A DNA stretch of 10,630 bases from Acidiferrobacter sp. (GTDB taxonomy: Bacteria > Pseudomonadota > Gammaproteobacteria > Acidiferrobacterales > Acidiferrobacteraceae): assembly GCA_027335965.1 (NCBI GenBank), contig DAHWGZ010000046.1:1-10630 (forward strand), written 5' to 3'. Below the pieces are notes generated by a model. That model had not been told where the DNA came from. It did no database searches and was given only the letters and a program-made list of their open reading frames with translations. Both the position numbers and the translations under genes were made by a program. Positions within the stretch are counted from its first letter, which is position 1. Each line of letters opens with the position of its first letter. This document shows positions 1 to 6,070 of this stretch, piece after piece.

Positions 1-761
1 AGCACATACAGATTCCCGGCGCCATCGGCGGCCCCGGCGACGATGCCGCTCAAGGCGGTGGTGGACAGCGGGGCGGGCGCCCCGCTGCCGACGCTGAAGG
101 TGGTGATGCCATCGGCGCCAAGCCCATAGAGGGTGGCGGGACCGGCCACGAGGCTTGTGAGGGGGGCGCTGGGGCTTGCGGTGCCGATCAGGCTCAATGC
201 GCCGTTGGGGCCGATGGCAAAGGTCGTGATGGTGTCATTGCCGGTGTTCAGCGCATAGAGATTCGCGCCCACCACCGCAAGCGAGGAGGGGGTCTCGCCG
301 CTCGCGATCGCCGCCCCCAGGGACGTCAGCCGGTCGGTCTGGCTGTCCCAGGCATAGGCCGACACCGTGCCATCCTTGCCGTTCGCCACATACACGTAGC
401 GGTCAGCGCTCACCGCCACGGCATCGGGTCCCTGTCCCGTCGGCACATAGCCCCGGTCCACCAAGGCCCCGGTCCATGGATCGCGCACATAGTACCCGAG
501 GCTGTGGGCGCCGGAGGGCACGAGGACGAGTGATGCCTGCACCGTCCCGCTCGTCGGCGCGTTGGTGGGGCTCGTGGGAATGGCCGTCGCCACGGGCTGC
601 ACGGACACCGCCTGGCATTGCTGAAGACCCGTGGGCATGGGCGCCCCGGCGCTCGGGGATGCGCCCGAGGACGACGCGCTGCTGCCGCTTCCGCTTCCTT
701 GGCAGGCGGATAAAACGGCGCACGCCAGCAGGGCGCCTGCGATTCTTGCCTTCAATGGCAT
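1..761 (-). CDS. Outer-membrane lipoprotein with beta-propeller-like repeats (partial, C-terminus off the left edge)
   Basis: The gene starts at ATG 761-759, with a strong Shine-Dalgarno AGGAGG at 776-771, nine bases upstream. It runs off the window after 253 codons, so the C-terminus is unseen. The N-terminus is a lipoprotein signal: charged K4/R6, a hydrophobic stretch, then lipobox L17-S18-A19-C20. Gln follows the Cys, which by the usual +2 rule favours the outer membrane. A Ser/Gly/Ala/Pro-rich linker (about 21-45) follows. The body has recurring short strands ending in a YVYVAN, LYAL, LYGL or NLYVL pattern, each followed by a GxDTITTF-type strand. This is the look of YVTN/lactonase-type beta-propellers. 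No catalytic residues can be named and the ligand is unknown. It is probably a surface or periplasmic binding protein. Lipoprotein confidence is high; the propeller call is moderate. Confidence 0.8.
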   Translation of the reverse strand, partial: MPLKARIAGALLACAVLSACQGSGSGSSASSSGASPSAGAPMPTGLQQCQAVSVQPVATAIPTSPTNAPTSGTVQASLVLVPSGAHSLGYYVRDPWTGALVDRGYVPTGQGPDAVAVSADRYVYVANGKDGTVSAYAWDSQTDRLTSLGAAIASGETPSSLAVVGANLYALNTGNDTITTFAIGPNGALSLIGTASPSAPLTSLVAGPATLYGLGADGITTFSVGSGAPAPLSTTALSGIVAGAADGAGNLYV

Positions 762-803
762 AATGAAAGACCTCCTGTCGTAGACCGTCTTGCGCGGGCC
801 GCG

Positions 804-832
804 TATACGGACCGTGCTGTGCCGTTATACGG
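804..832. repeat. Direct repeat TATACGG, 22 bp apart
   Basis: TATACGG occurs at 804-810 and again at 826-832, exactly 22 bp apart, which is about two helical turns. The match extends to 9 of 10 bases (TATACGGaCC and TATACGGcCC). The same segment can be read as an imperfect inverted repeat, GTATACGG against CCGTTATAC. It sits in the candidate promoter of the lipoprotein gene, so a regulator site is possible. Chance in AT-rich promoter DNA is the alternative. Confidence 0.4.
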
Positions 833-853
833 CCCCGCTCGCCCGCGCGTCAT
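824..853 (-). promoter_or_regulatory. Candidate sigma70-type promoter for the lipoprotein gene
   Basis: On the minus strand, a -10 hexamer TATAAC (829-824, 5 of 6 to consensus) lies 18 bases after ATGACG (853-848, 4 of 6 to TTGACA). Transcription would begin near 817, giving a leader of roughly 55 bases that contains the strong AGGAGG site. This is a read by eye only. Confidence 0.35.
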
Positions 854-1038
854 CCACCGAAGGTCCGTCGAACTTTGGTCGCTCGGACTCGCGGCGTAGG
901 GATCGCGCGCGCAAGGCGACAAAATTCCCGAGGCGCGCCGCCGACCCGGGCAGCGGCCCCGGCGGGGCCCGCGGCGAACAGAGAGGGGATGGATGGATGC
1001 GCCCGCGGCCTCAGGTGGGTCGCGGGCGGGATGGCCTC

Positions 1039-1057
1039 GAGCCCCCGGAAGGGGCCC
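1039..1057 (-). terminator. GC hairpin just after the fnr stop codon
   Basis: On the minus strand GGGCCCC (1057-1051), loop TTCCG, GGGGCTC (1045-1039) forms a seven-pair stem with one G-U pair, five bases beyond the TAG of fnr. No U run follows. It could be a weak or factor-dependent terminator, or a 3' end protector. Confidence 0.35.
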
Positions 1058-1062
1058 CGGCG

Positions 1063-1797
1063 CTAGGCGTGCGCCGGCCCTTGAAGGCAGAGGTCCTTCA
1101 AGGCCGTATAGTTGCGGATCTCGGTCTTGCGACCCTCGGTCACGATGAGTCCGTCGTCACGCAGTTTGGAAAACATGCGGCTTACCGTCTCGAGCTTCAG
1201 GCCAAGGTAGTTGCCGATCTCCTCGCGGGACATGGGGAGATGGATGACCGCGCGGGGTTGACCGCGGGCCTCCAGGCGGTCGGCAAGATTGAGCAGAAAA
1301 GCCGCTACCTTGAGTTCGGCGGTCATGGTCCCCAGCACCATCATGAGGCCATGGTCGTTTCCGATCGCGCCACTCAAAAGCTTGTGGAACTGATGCTGCA
1401 GGCGCGGCAGGTCGGACAGCAGGCCCTCGAGCTTGGCAAACGGGATCTCGCAGACTTCGCTGTCTTCGAGGGCCAAGGCATTGCCGCGATGCACGTCCGC
1501 GCTGATGGCGTCGAGCCCCATGAGCTCTCCTTCCATGGGGAATGCCGTGATCTGCTCGTGACCGCCGGCGCTCACCTCGTAGATCTTGAAGAATCCGGTG
1601 CGGACCGCGGCCAAGGCCTGCAGGGGGTCGCCCGCGCGGAACAGGTGTTGTCCGGCAAACACCCGCCGCCGCCGTTTCACGAGTTCGTCGAGTCTTCCGA
1701 GCTCTTCGGCGTCTAGGCCCAGGGGGAGACAGATTTCCCGCAGGCTGCAGTTCGAACACCGCTGTCTCAGGCTGCTCTCGAAGCTCGTAACCGCCAT
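1063..1797 (-). CDS. fnr: FNR/ANR-type oxygen-sensing transcription regulator
   Basis: This CRP-superfamily regulator has 244 residues from ATG 1797. An AGAGGA sits 11 bases upstream; ATG 1809 (four residues longer) and TTG 1866 are alternative starts. Cysteines C14, C17, C23 and C116 match E. coli FNR C20, C23, C29 and C122, with identical spacing (3, 6 and 93). They should hold the oxygen-labile [4Fe-4S] cluster that allows dimerisation without oxygen. The cyclic-nucleotide-binding-like domain covers about 30-150. The C-terminal helix-turn-helix (about 188-220) has E203-xx-S206-R207, matching FNR E209/S212/R213, the residues that read TTGAT half-sites. The stop is TAG at 1065-1063. A perfect FNR box lies upstream, implying autoregulation. 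It is monocistronic in this window. The family call is very secure. Confidence 0.96.
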   Translation of the reverse strand: MAVTSFESSLRQRCSNCSLREICLPLGLDAEELGRLDELVKRRRRVFAGQHLFRAGDPLQALAAVRTGFFKIYEVSAGGHEQITAFPMEGELMGLDAISADVHRGNALALEDSEVCEIPFAKLEGLLSDLPRLQHQFHKLLSGAIGNDHGLMMVLGTMTAELKVAAFLLNLADRLEARGQPRAVIHLPMSREEIGNYLGLKLETVSRMFSKLRDDGLIVTEGRKTEIRNYTALKDLCLQGPAHA

Positions 1798-1874
1798 GCG
1801 TTGTGTCATCCTCTTTTTGGTGAGGCGTCTCCGGTCGGCCGTGCCGGTCCAGAAGGCAATCGCCAAGGTCTATA

Positions 1875-1902
1875 AGGATAAGCTACTTTTGATTAGTATC
1901 AA
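1875..1902 (-). promoter_or_regulatory. Candidate fnr promoter overlapped by the FNR box
   Basis: On the minus strand TTGATA (1902-1897, 5 of 6 to the -35 consensus) is followed after 16 bases by TATCCT (1880-1875, 4 of 6 to -10), giving a start near 1868. The -35 hexamer is the left half of the FNR box, so bound FNR would compete with RNA polymerase. An alternative -10, TATAGA (1874-1869), has a 22-base spacer and is less likely. Confidence 0.5.
1889..1902. promoter_or_regulatory. Perfect FNR box (TTGATTAGTATCAA)
   Basis: The 14 bases match the FNR/ANR consensus TTGAT-N4-ATCAA in all ten specified positions, in otherwise GC-rich DNA. The site lies about 90 bases before the fnr start codon, and the adjacent protein has the residues known to read this sequence. 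Repression of fnr by its own product under low oxygen is the simplest reading, as described for E. coli fnr. Confidence 0.88.
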
Positions 1903-2228
1903 GGTCTCCCATGGACGGGACGTAAGTCTACTCTCCGCTCGCGGGCCAGGGAACGCCTTATCCCCTTTGAGGCGCGTGTTTATATCTTTTGGGATACGAT
2001 ATACGCCAGTTTCGGCGCGTTTCCGGAAATAATCAGGGCCGCCGTGCCTCTTTGGGCGCCCGCCGGCGACACGCCCCCGCCTGGCCCGCCCGCCGCCGCG
2101 CGCGGGGGCGGCGATGGGAAATCGCCCCGCGACCCGCGCCTCATGGGTGCCGAGGACCCCGGCCTCGCGGCCGCCGCCGCGCGACCCTTGCTCGGATTGG
2201 GGCCCGAGGCGTTTGTTGCGCCTGGGGC

Positions 2229-3638
2229 TCAACCCGCATCGGAAGGGCCACGATCCTTGAGCTCGGCGAACTTGGCCGCCATCGTCGGGTTGCCGCGGGC
2301 CAGTTTCTTGATCGTCACGTCCTGCGCCTTGTCGTTCGCGAGGCGGAGGTTGCGGTCGGTGCCGAGCAAGGCCTCCTTGGTTTTCTGCAGGTGATCGATC
2401 GACTTGTCGATCTCGTCGATCGCGGTTTGGAAGCGCCTGGAGGCGAGATCATAGTTCTTGGCGAACGCGGTCTTGAACGTGTCGAGCTCGCTTTCGAAGT
2501 TCGTGATGTCGATGGTCTGGGCCTTGACGAGGGCCAGCTCCGACTTGTACGCGAGCGCGTTCATCGCGGCGTTTCGTAGCAGCGTGATGATGGGGAGAAA
2601 GAACTGGGGCCGGACGACGTACGTCTTCGGGTAACGGTGAAACACGTCGACGATCCCGGTGTTGTACAGCTCGCTTTCGGGTTCGAGGAGGGAAACCAGG
2701 ACGGCGTACTCGCACCCCTTTTCGGTGCGGTCCTTATCGAGTTCCTTCAGGAAGTCCTCGTTCTTGCTCTTCGTCGCGGTATGATCGCTCTCGTTTTTCA
2801 TCTCGAACATGATCGAGACGATCTCGATGCCCGATTCGTCCATGTCGCGAAAGATGTAGTCGCCCTTGCTGCCGCCACGCGCGTCGTTGTCTTTCTCGAA
2901 ATAGGCCCTCGGGAAGGCCGTCGCGCGAATGCGGTTAAATTCGGTCTCGCAGTGCTGCTCGAGGGTCTCTCCCACCATCTTGGTCGACAGGCGGGCCTTC
3001 ATGTCCCGGAGGCGCTCGATCGTGTCTTCGCGATCCCGGATCTGGGTCAGGTATTTGTCCTCGAGCGACTTTTCCGCGAGCCGCTTCTCGAGTTCCGCCC
3101 GCTCAAGATGGCCTTTCAGTTCGTCGCGCTCCTTCTCGACCGCGGTGACCGCCTCGGTGATGGCAAGCGCCCGCGCGATCTCGATGGCGTCGAGCTTGGC
3201 CTTCAGGCCCTGGATCTCCGCGTCCTTGGGGGTCGCGGCCTTCTGTAACTCGTGCGCCAGTCTGGCCGCGGCGAGCTCGGAAGCGGCCTTTTGGTCCTGT
3301 TTTGCCTGGGCGAGATCGTTCACGAGCGCGTCGCGCTCTTTTTCCACGGCGCTCAGGGCCTCCGCCACGGCGAGCCTTTGCGCCACTCCATTGGCGTCGA
3401 GCCTGGCCTTCAGTTCCTGGATTTCGGCATCCTTCCCGGCGGCCGTCCTCTGCCATTCGCCGGCGGCCCTGGTCTCGGCAAGCTCGACCGCGTTGCGCTT
3501 CTCCTGCTCGGCAAGCTCCAGCCGTTCGTGCAACTGCTGCTCGAAGTCGCGATCCCGCACCTGCTTTAGGATGTCCGCGTATCCGGCCTCGTCGATCGTA
3601 AATGCCTTCTTGCAGTGCGGGCAGATGATTTCATGCAT
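2229..3638 (-). CDS. DUF2130 family protein: CxxC, long coiled coil and PD-(D/E)XK-like nuclease core
   Basis: The 469-residue protein starts at ATG 3638, with GGAG about 11 bases upstream. The N-terminus has C6-P-H-C9 ([10 protein letters not shown]), half of a zinc-finger-like knuckle. Residues about 25-215 are rich in Glu, Lys, Ala and Leu heptads, a long coiled coil. Within it, residues 41-109 and 110-178 are a tandem duplication with a period of 69. The conserved core follows: GETLEQ (223-228), G259-D260-Y and E279-M-K281. This order (Glu, then D, then ExK) is that of a PD-(D/E)XK nuclease fold, to which DUF2130 has been assigned as far as I recall. Residues 310-360 are a hydrophobic-stranded tail of the fold, and 375-460 a second helical region. 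The shape recalls RmuC, also a coiled coil plus this fold. The biological role is unknown and no neighbouring gene suggests one. The family call is firm; nuclease activity is inference. Confidence 0.88.
   Translation of the reverse strand: MHEIICPHCKKAFTIDEAGYADILKQVRDRDFEQQLHERLELAEQEKRNAVELAETRAAGEWQRTAAGKDAEIQELKARLDANGVAQRLAVAEALSAVEKERDALVNDLAQAKQDQKAASELAAARLAHELQKAATPKDAEIQGLKAKLDAIEIARALAITEAVTAVEKERDELKGHLERAELEKRLAEKSLEDKYLTQIRDREDTIERLRDMKARLSTKMVGETLEQHCETEFNRIRATAFPRAYFEKDNDARGGSKGDYIFRDMDESGIEIVSIMFEMKNESDHTATKSKNEDFLKELDKDRTEKGCEYAVLVSLLEPESELYNTGIVDVFHRYPKTYVVRPQFFLPIITLLRNAAMNALAYKSELALVKAQTIDITNFESELDTFKTAFAKNYDLASRRFQTAIDEIDKSIDHLQKTKEALLGTDRNLRLANDKAQDVTIKKLARGNPTMAAKFAELKDRGPSDAG
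3105..3518 (-). repeat. Tandem 207-bp duplication inside the DUF2130 coiled coil
   Basis: Residues 41-109 (3518-3312) and 110-178 (3311-3105) align without gaps over 69 residues. Anchors are KDAEIQ at 69 and 138, and VEKERD at 98 and 167. The KDAEIQxLKAxLDA and AVEKERDxL blocks are nearly identical, while the first third has diverged more. It lengthens the coiled-coil arm without disturbing the nuclease core. Confidence 0.85.
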
Positions 3639-3729
3639 GATTATTCGTGCTCCACTTTGGCCAAATTCCCCACGAGCCCCGCTGGCCCCCGCCTTTCCGG
3701 AAGACCGGACGCCCCGCCAAGCCCCATGC

Positions 3730-3758
3730 GGCGGCTCGAGGGTCTCGAGAAAGCCGCC
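3730..3758 (-). promoter_or_regulatory. Leader hairpin upstream of the DUF2130 gene
   Basis: GGCGGCT (3730-3736) pairs with AGCCGCC (3752-3758). Inside the loop CGAG (3737-3740) pairs with CTCG (3744-3747). The inner part contains two CTCGAG copies separated by GGT. It lies within the likely DUF2130 transcript leader, about 90-120 bases before the start codon. Its function is unknown. Confidence 0.3.
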
Positions 3759-3781
3759 CGGGACCTGAGCACATGCCTGCG

Positions 3782-3787
3782 ATTATA
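3782..3787 (-). promoter_or_regulatory. Candidate -10 element for the DUF2130 gene
   Basis: The minus strand reads TATAAT at 3787-3782, a perfect -10 hexamer in GC-rich surroundings. I find no good -35 at 16-18 bases and no TGn extension, so it may need an activator or be fortuitous. A start near 3775 would give a leader of about 137 bases. Confidence 0.4.
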
Positions 3788-4034
3788 GTGATTCCCCGGG
3801 CATCCGCGGGCCGGGTTTGCTCGCATCGCGGCCGGTCGAGAGGCCCTCGCGGCGGATGATCCCGGGCTTCGGGCATGGCCCATGGCCTCATCCGGGCCAC
3901 CGTTCTTCCGGGCGCGGCAGGCGTCGCGCGCATGGCGTGGGCCTCACGATCGCCAGGCATGATGACACACCAGGCGCGTCTGCGTCGCCGCAACGCGCGG
4001 GCTGGGCCGGCTCGTCCCCCGCCGCTCGACCACT

Positions 4035-4057
4035 CCCTTGGTCTTGACCTAGGGCAA
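4035..4057 (+). promoter_or_regulatory. 20-bp near-palindrome overlapping a degenerate FNR/DNR-type box
   Basis: The 20 bases at 4035-4054 form CCCTTGGTC-TT-GACCTAGGG, with 8 of 9 positions paired. Overlapping it at 4044-4057 is TTGACCTAGGGCAA, which keeps TTGA and CAA of the FNR/DNR consensus TTGAT-N4-(A/G)TCAA but differs inside both halves. The centre of this second site (4050.5) is 41.5 bases before the transcription start predicted from the -10 at 4080-4085, the classic class II activator position. Either the FNR-type box or a separate palindrome-reading regulator could be the true operator. Confidence 0.5.
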
Positions 4058-4079
4058 TGGCATTTTTGCGCCCGCTCCC

Positions 4080-4085
4080 GACAAT
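4080..4085 (+). promoter_or_regulatory. Candidate -10 element of the hemerythrin-nnrS operon
   Basis: GACAAT matches the -10 consensus at 4 of 6 positions and would place the start near 4092, about 26 bases before the GTG start codon. No -35 is present at the right distance, as expected for an activator-dependent class II promoter. Confidence 0.4.
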
Positions 4086-4117
4086 GACGGCGTCGATTGT
4101 TCAAAAAGGAGCAGGCC

Positions 4118-4549
4118 GTGTCGAATGGAGGATTGGCGAACTTTTTGGGGGCCCAGCACCGCGAGCTGGACCAGCTCATGGAGGACGCGGACAATGCCTG
4201 CGGGACGCCGCGAGGCGCCGCGACGTTCGCGCGCTTTCGCGAGGCCATGGCGCACCATCTGGAGATCGAGGAGCGGGTGCTGTTTCCGGAGTTCGCGCAA
4301 CGCGCCGGGCCCGGGGGGCCGCTCGTGGTCATGCGCCAGGAGCACGACGCCATCCGCAACCTTCTGGCCTCGGGACAGGATGGGCGAGGCGCCGAATGCC
4401 GCGCGCTCTTCGACACCCTGACGGTGCTCGTGTCGCAGCACCATTTGAAAGAGGAGAACGTCCTCTATCCGATGAGCGATGCCTGGCTTCAAGATCGCGC
4501 CGAGGATCTGCTCGCCATCATGAGGGAGGCGCCGGTCATCCATGGCTAA
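4118..4549 (+). CDS. Hemerythrin HHE-domain diiron protein, YtfE/RIC-like without the ScdA_N domain
   Basis: The 143-residue protein starts at GTG 4118, chosen because AAGGAG (4106-4111) lies six bases upstream. An upstream TTG at 4097 would translate through that site. The domain has H14, then H48-xxx-E52, H76 and H109-xxx-E113. This is the same ligand order as the diiron site of E. coli YtfE (H84, H129-xxx-E133, H160, H204-xxx-E208). The loops HHLEIEERVLFP and HHLKEENVLYP are typical of the family. It is cytoplasmic, with no signal or membrane segment. It lacks the N-terminal ScdA_N domain of true RIC proteins, so iron-sulfur repair is only one option; binding NO or oxygen at the diiron site is another. 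It is first in a five-gene operon with DUF2249 and NnrS, and its end overlaps the next gene by eight bases. Confidence 0.92.
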   Translation: MSNGGLANFLGAQHRELDQLMEDADNACGTPRGAATFARFREAMAHHLEIEERVLFPEFAQRAGPGGPLVVMRQEHDAIRNLLASGQDGRGAECRALFDTLTVLVSQHHLKEENVLYPMSDAWLQDRAEDLLAIMREAPVIHG

Positions 4550-4784
4550 ACCTTTTATCGATGCCAGCGAGCTCGAGCCCCCGGAACCGCTCCAGGTGGC
4601 CCTGCAGGCGGCCACCGCGTTGCGTCCCGGGGAACAGGTGCGCGTGCGCCTGCCCCGCCAGCCCTATCCGCTGTTTGGGCTGCTCGCCGAGCGCGGCTTT
4701 GTCTACGAGTCGGTGGCCGTGCCGCGTGGCGAGGACTGTGTCTATGATGTCGTCATCACACGTAGCGTGCCGGCCGCGCCATGA
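4542..4784 (+). CDS. DUF2249 (TusA/SirA-like fold) small protein
   Basis: The 80-residue cytoplasmic protein starts at ATG 4542, inside the end of the hemerythrin gene; GGAGG (4525-4529) is 12 bases upstream. Residues 9-19 (SELEPPEPLQV) and the block LRPGEQVRVRLPRQPYPLFGLLAERGF are the DUF2249 signature. The PPEP motif stands where TusA has its Cys-Pro-x-Pro, so there is no sulfur-carrying cysteine at that place. The only Cys, near residue 66 (GEDCVYD), is not in a family motif I know. DUF2249 is often beside or fused to hemerythrin domains and near denitrification genes, as here. Its biochemical function is not established. The next gene overlaps it by ATGA. Confidence 0.88.
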   Translation: MAKPFIDASELEPPEPLQVALQAATALRPGEQVRVRLPRQPYPLFGLLAERGFVYESVAVPRGEDCVYDVVITRSVPAAP

Positions 4785-6070
4785 ATGCCCGGGGGCTTGC
4801 CTTCGACGAGGCCCCGCCGCTCATGCTGGTCCTGCGATCCTTTCTGCTCGCGCCCTGGTTCCTGGCGGCATCCGGGGCCGTGTTGATGGCCGCCGGCCCC
4901 CGCGTCTGGGCCGATCGCTATACCCCGGGCCTCCTGGCCGCCACCCATCTCGTGACCATAGGCTTTCTGACGATGACCGTCACCGCCGCCGTGTTTCAGC
5001 TGGTCCCCGTGGTGGCGGGAGCCGCGCTGCCCTACGCGACCGTGCTCATGCCCGTCATCCGCTGGGGTCTGGCCGTGGGCGCCGCATTGCTGGCCGCGGC
5101 CTTTCTTCAGGGTGAGGCGCCGCTCTTTGTCCTTGCCGCCATCGCGCTCGCGCTCCCGGCGGTGGTCTTCACGGCGTCGGCGGGCGCGGTCTTATGGCGA
5201 TTGCCGAGCCAGAAGACCTTGACCCCCATGCTTTACGCCATCCTCATGCTGGGCGTCGCGCTGGCTTTGGGCCTCGTTTTGGCGAGCGAGCACGCCACCG
5301 GCGCGCCCCTGTCCGTGGGGCTGCTCGACACCCATCCGTTGTGGGCGCTTGTCGGTGGCACCTTCGTGTTGTGGGCGGCCATCGCCGCTCAGGTCTTGCC
5401 GATGTTTCAGGGGGTGCAGCCGTGGTCCGCGCGCGCATCCCTCGGTCTTGGGCCGCTCGTCCTTGGCCTCCTGCTGGCGATGCTCGCCGCCAATACCTGG
5501 GCGGACGGCGCGATGCGCGCCGCGCCGCGCATCGCCCTCGCGCTCGTGGTCGCCACCACCGCCGCGCGCGCCGCGCATCGTCTTGCGACGCGGAGCCGCC
5601 GGCGGGCCGATGCCATGGTCATTTTCTGGTCCATGGGGCTCGCCGGCATGATGGGGGCGGCCGTGGTGGGCGGACTCATGGCCGCGCATGTCGTGACGGG
5701 ACTCAAGGCGCCGCTCCTCTTTGGGTTTCTTGCCATTGCCGGTGCCGCGGTCTCGCTGATCGATGGCATGCTCTACAAGATCGCGCCCTTCCTCATATGG
5801 CTCCACCTCCAGCGCCAGCCGGGCGCCCCGCAGGTGCTGATGGCGTCCGTGATCGGCGAACGCGCCATCGGGCGCCACGCCATCGTCCATGCGGCCGCCC
5901 TTGGGCTGGGTCTCGCGGCGATCGGCTGGCCGCGCGCGTTCGGCGAGGCCGCGGGCGCGGCGTGGATGGCCGACGGCGTGGCGCTCGGCGCCAATCTCGC
6001 CATGGCGCTTGTCTTCTACAGGCGCCTCGCGCATGGTGCCGCCCATGTCCTGCCCCATGCGACTCTTTGA
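4781..6070 (+). CDS. Polytopic membrane protein (about 12 helices), NnrS-associated
   Basis: The 429-residue protein starts at ATG 4781, overlapping the DUF2249 stop as ATGA; no clear Shine-Dalgarno is seen, suggesting translational coupling. It is almost entirely hydrophobic helices joined by short loops, roughly twelve, with one Arg-rich loop near residues 270-280. Conserved-looking features are H56-L-V-T-I-G-F-L-T-M-T in an early helix, a later AAQVLPMFQ, and MLYKIAPFLIWLHLQ near 330-345. The first recalls the H-A-L-(T/G)-(V/I)-G helix of NnrS, and AAQVLPMFQ recalls the RMIPFFT segment, so it may be a distant NnrS relative. The lone His in helices could bind haem or copper, but this is unproven. 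I do not recognise a characterised homologue. It overlaps nnrS by 26 bases. Confidence 0.8.
   Translation: MNARGLAFDEAPPLMLVLRSFLLAPWFLAASGAVLMAAGPRVWADRYTPGLLAATHLVTIGFLTMTVTAAVFQLVPVVAGAALPYATVLMPVIRWGLAVGAALLAAAFLQGEAPLFVLAAIALALPAVVFTASAGAVLWRLPSQKTLTPMLYAILMLGVALALGLVLASEHATGAPLSVGLLDTHPLWALVGGTFVLWAAIAAQVLPMFQGVQPWSARASLGLGPLVLGLLLAMLAANTWADGAMRAAPRIALALVVATTAARAAHRLATRSRRRADAMVIFWSMGLAGMMGAAVVGGLMAAHVVTGLKAPLLFGFLAIAGAAVSLIDGMLYKIAPFLIWLHLQRQPGAPQVLMASVIGERAIGRHAIVHAAALGLGLAAIGWPRAFGEAAGAAWMADGVALGANLAMALVFYRRLAHGAAHVLPHATL

Larger units (their letters stand above)
762..1062. other. Intergenic region between the fnr 3' end and the lipoprotein gene
   Basis: About 300 bases hold no convincing gene; the open frames here are Arg/Gly/Pro-rich. 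The part near 800-853 holds the candidate lipoprotein promoter and a spaced direct repeat. A GC hairpin lies at 953-972 (GCGGCCCC, loop GGC, GGGGCC with one bulge). A second hairpin lies directly behind the fnr stop. Neither hairpin has a U tract on the minus strand. Confidence 0.6.
1798..2228. other. Intergenic region between the DUF2130 gene and fnr
   Basis: About 430 bases hold no convincing gene. From the fnr side it has the fnr leader and promoter with the FNR box (1875-1902). An AT-rich island at 1979-2003 follows; its minus strand has TATAAA (1984-1979), a possible second -10 without a good -35. A very GC-rich part (2041-2228) comes next. That part has two hairpins: CGCCGCC/GGCGGCG (2091-2113) and GGCGAT, loop GGGAA, ATCGCC (2110-2126). 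They overlap and could be alternative folds behind the DUF2130 gene, but no U tract follows either one. Confidence 0.6.
3639..4117. other. Divergent intergenic region between the DUF2130 gene and the hemerythrin operon
   Basis: About 480 bases hold no convincing gene; the frames that cross it are Arg/Pro/Gly-rich. On the minus side there is a perfect -10 hexamer (3787-3782) and a leader hairpin (3730-3758). On the plus side there is the palindrome and class II-type promoter of the hemerythrin operon (4035-4085). The middle, roughly 3800-4030, is GC-rich with no signal I can name. Confidence 0.6.

Noticed and set aside
790..1716. 308-residue plus-strand open frame opposite fnr
   Set aside because: It is antisense to a gene with complete FNR family motifs, has no ribosome site, and shows no recognisable domain; a by-product of GC-rich codon use.
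1870..2232. 120-residue minus-strand frame starting TTG and overlapping the DUF2130 stop as TTGA
   Set aside because: It is Arg/Gly/Pro-rich, has no ribosome site and runs across the fnr promoter and FNR box, so it is unlikely to be translated.
2929..3768. 279-residue Ser/Arg-rich plus-strand frame opposite the DUF2130 gene
   Set aside because: Its low-complexity Ser/Arg/Ala composition is the complement of a Glu/Lys/Ala coiled coil; antisense artefact.
4058..4069. Possible sigma54 promoter (TGGCATTTTTGC) before the hemerythrin gene, as would suit NorR control
   Set aside because: Only seven bases separate the GG and GC elements; sigma54 promoters need ten.
3631..4416. 261-residue minus-strand frame from the hemerythrin gene to the DUF2130 start, whose end ([13 protein letters not shown]) could be a leader peptide
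   Set aside because: Most of it is antisense to the hemerythrin gene or Arg/Pro-rich noncoding sequence. No ribosome site supports a short leader start near 3777.
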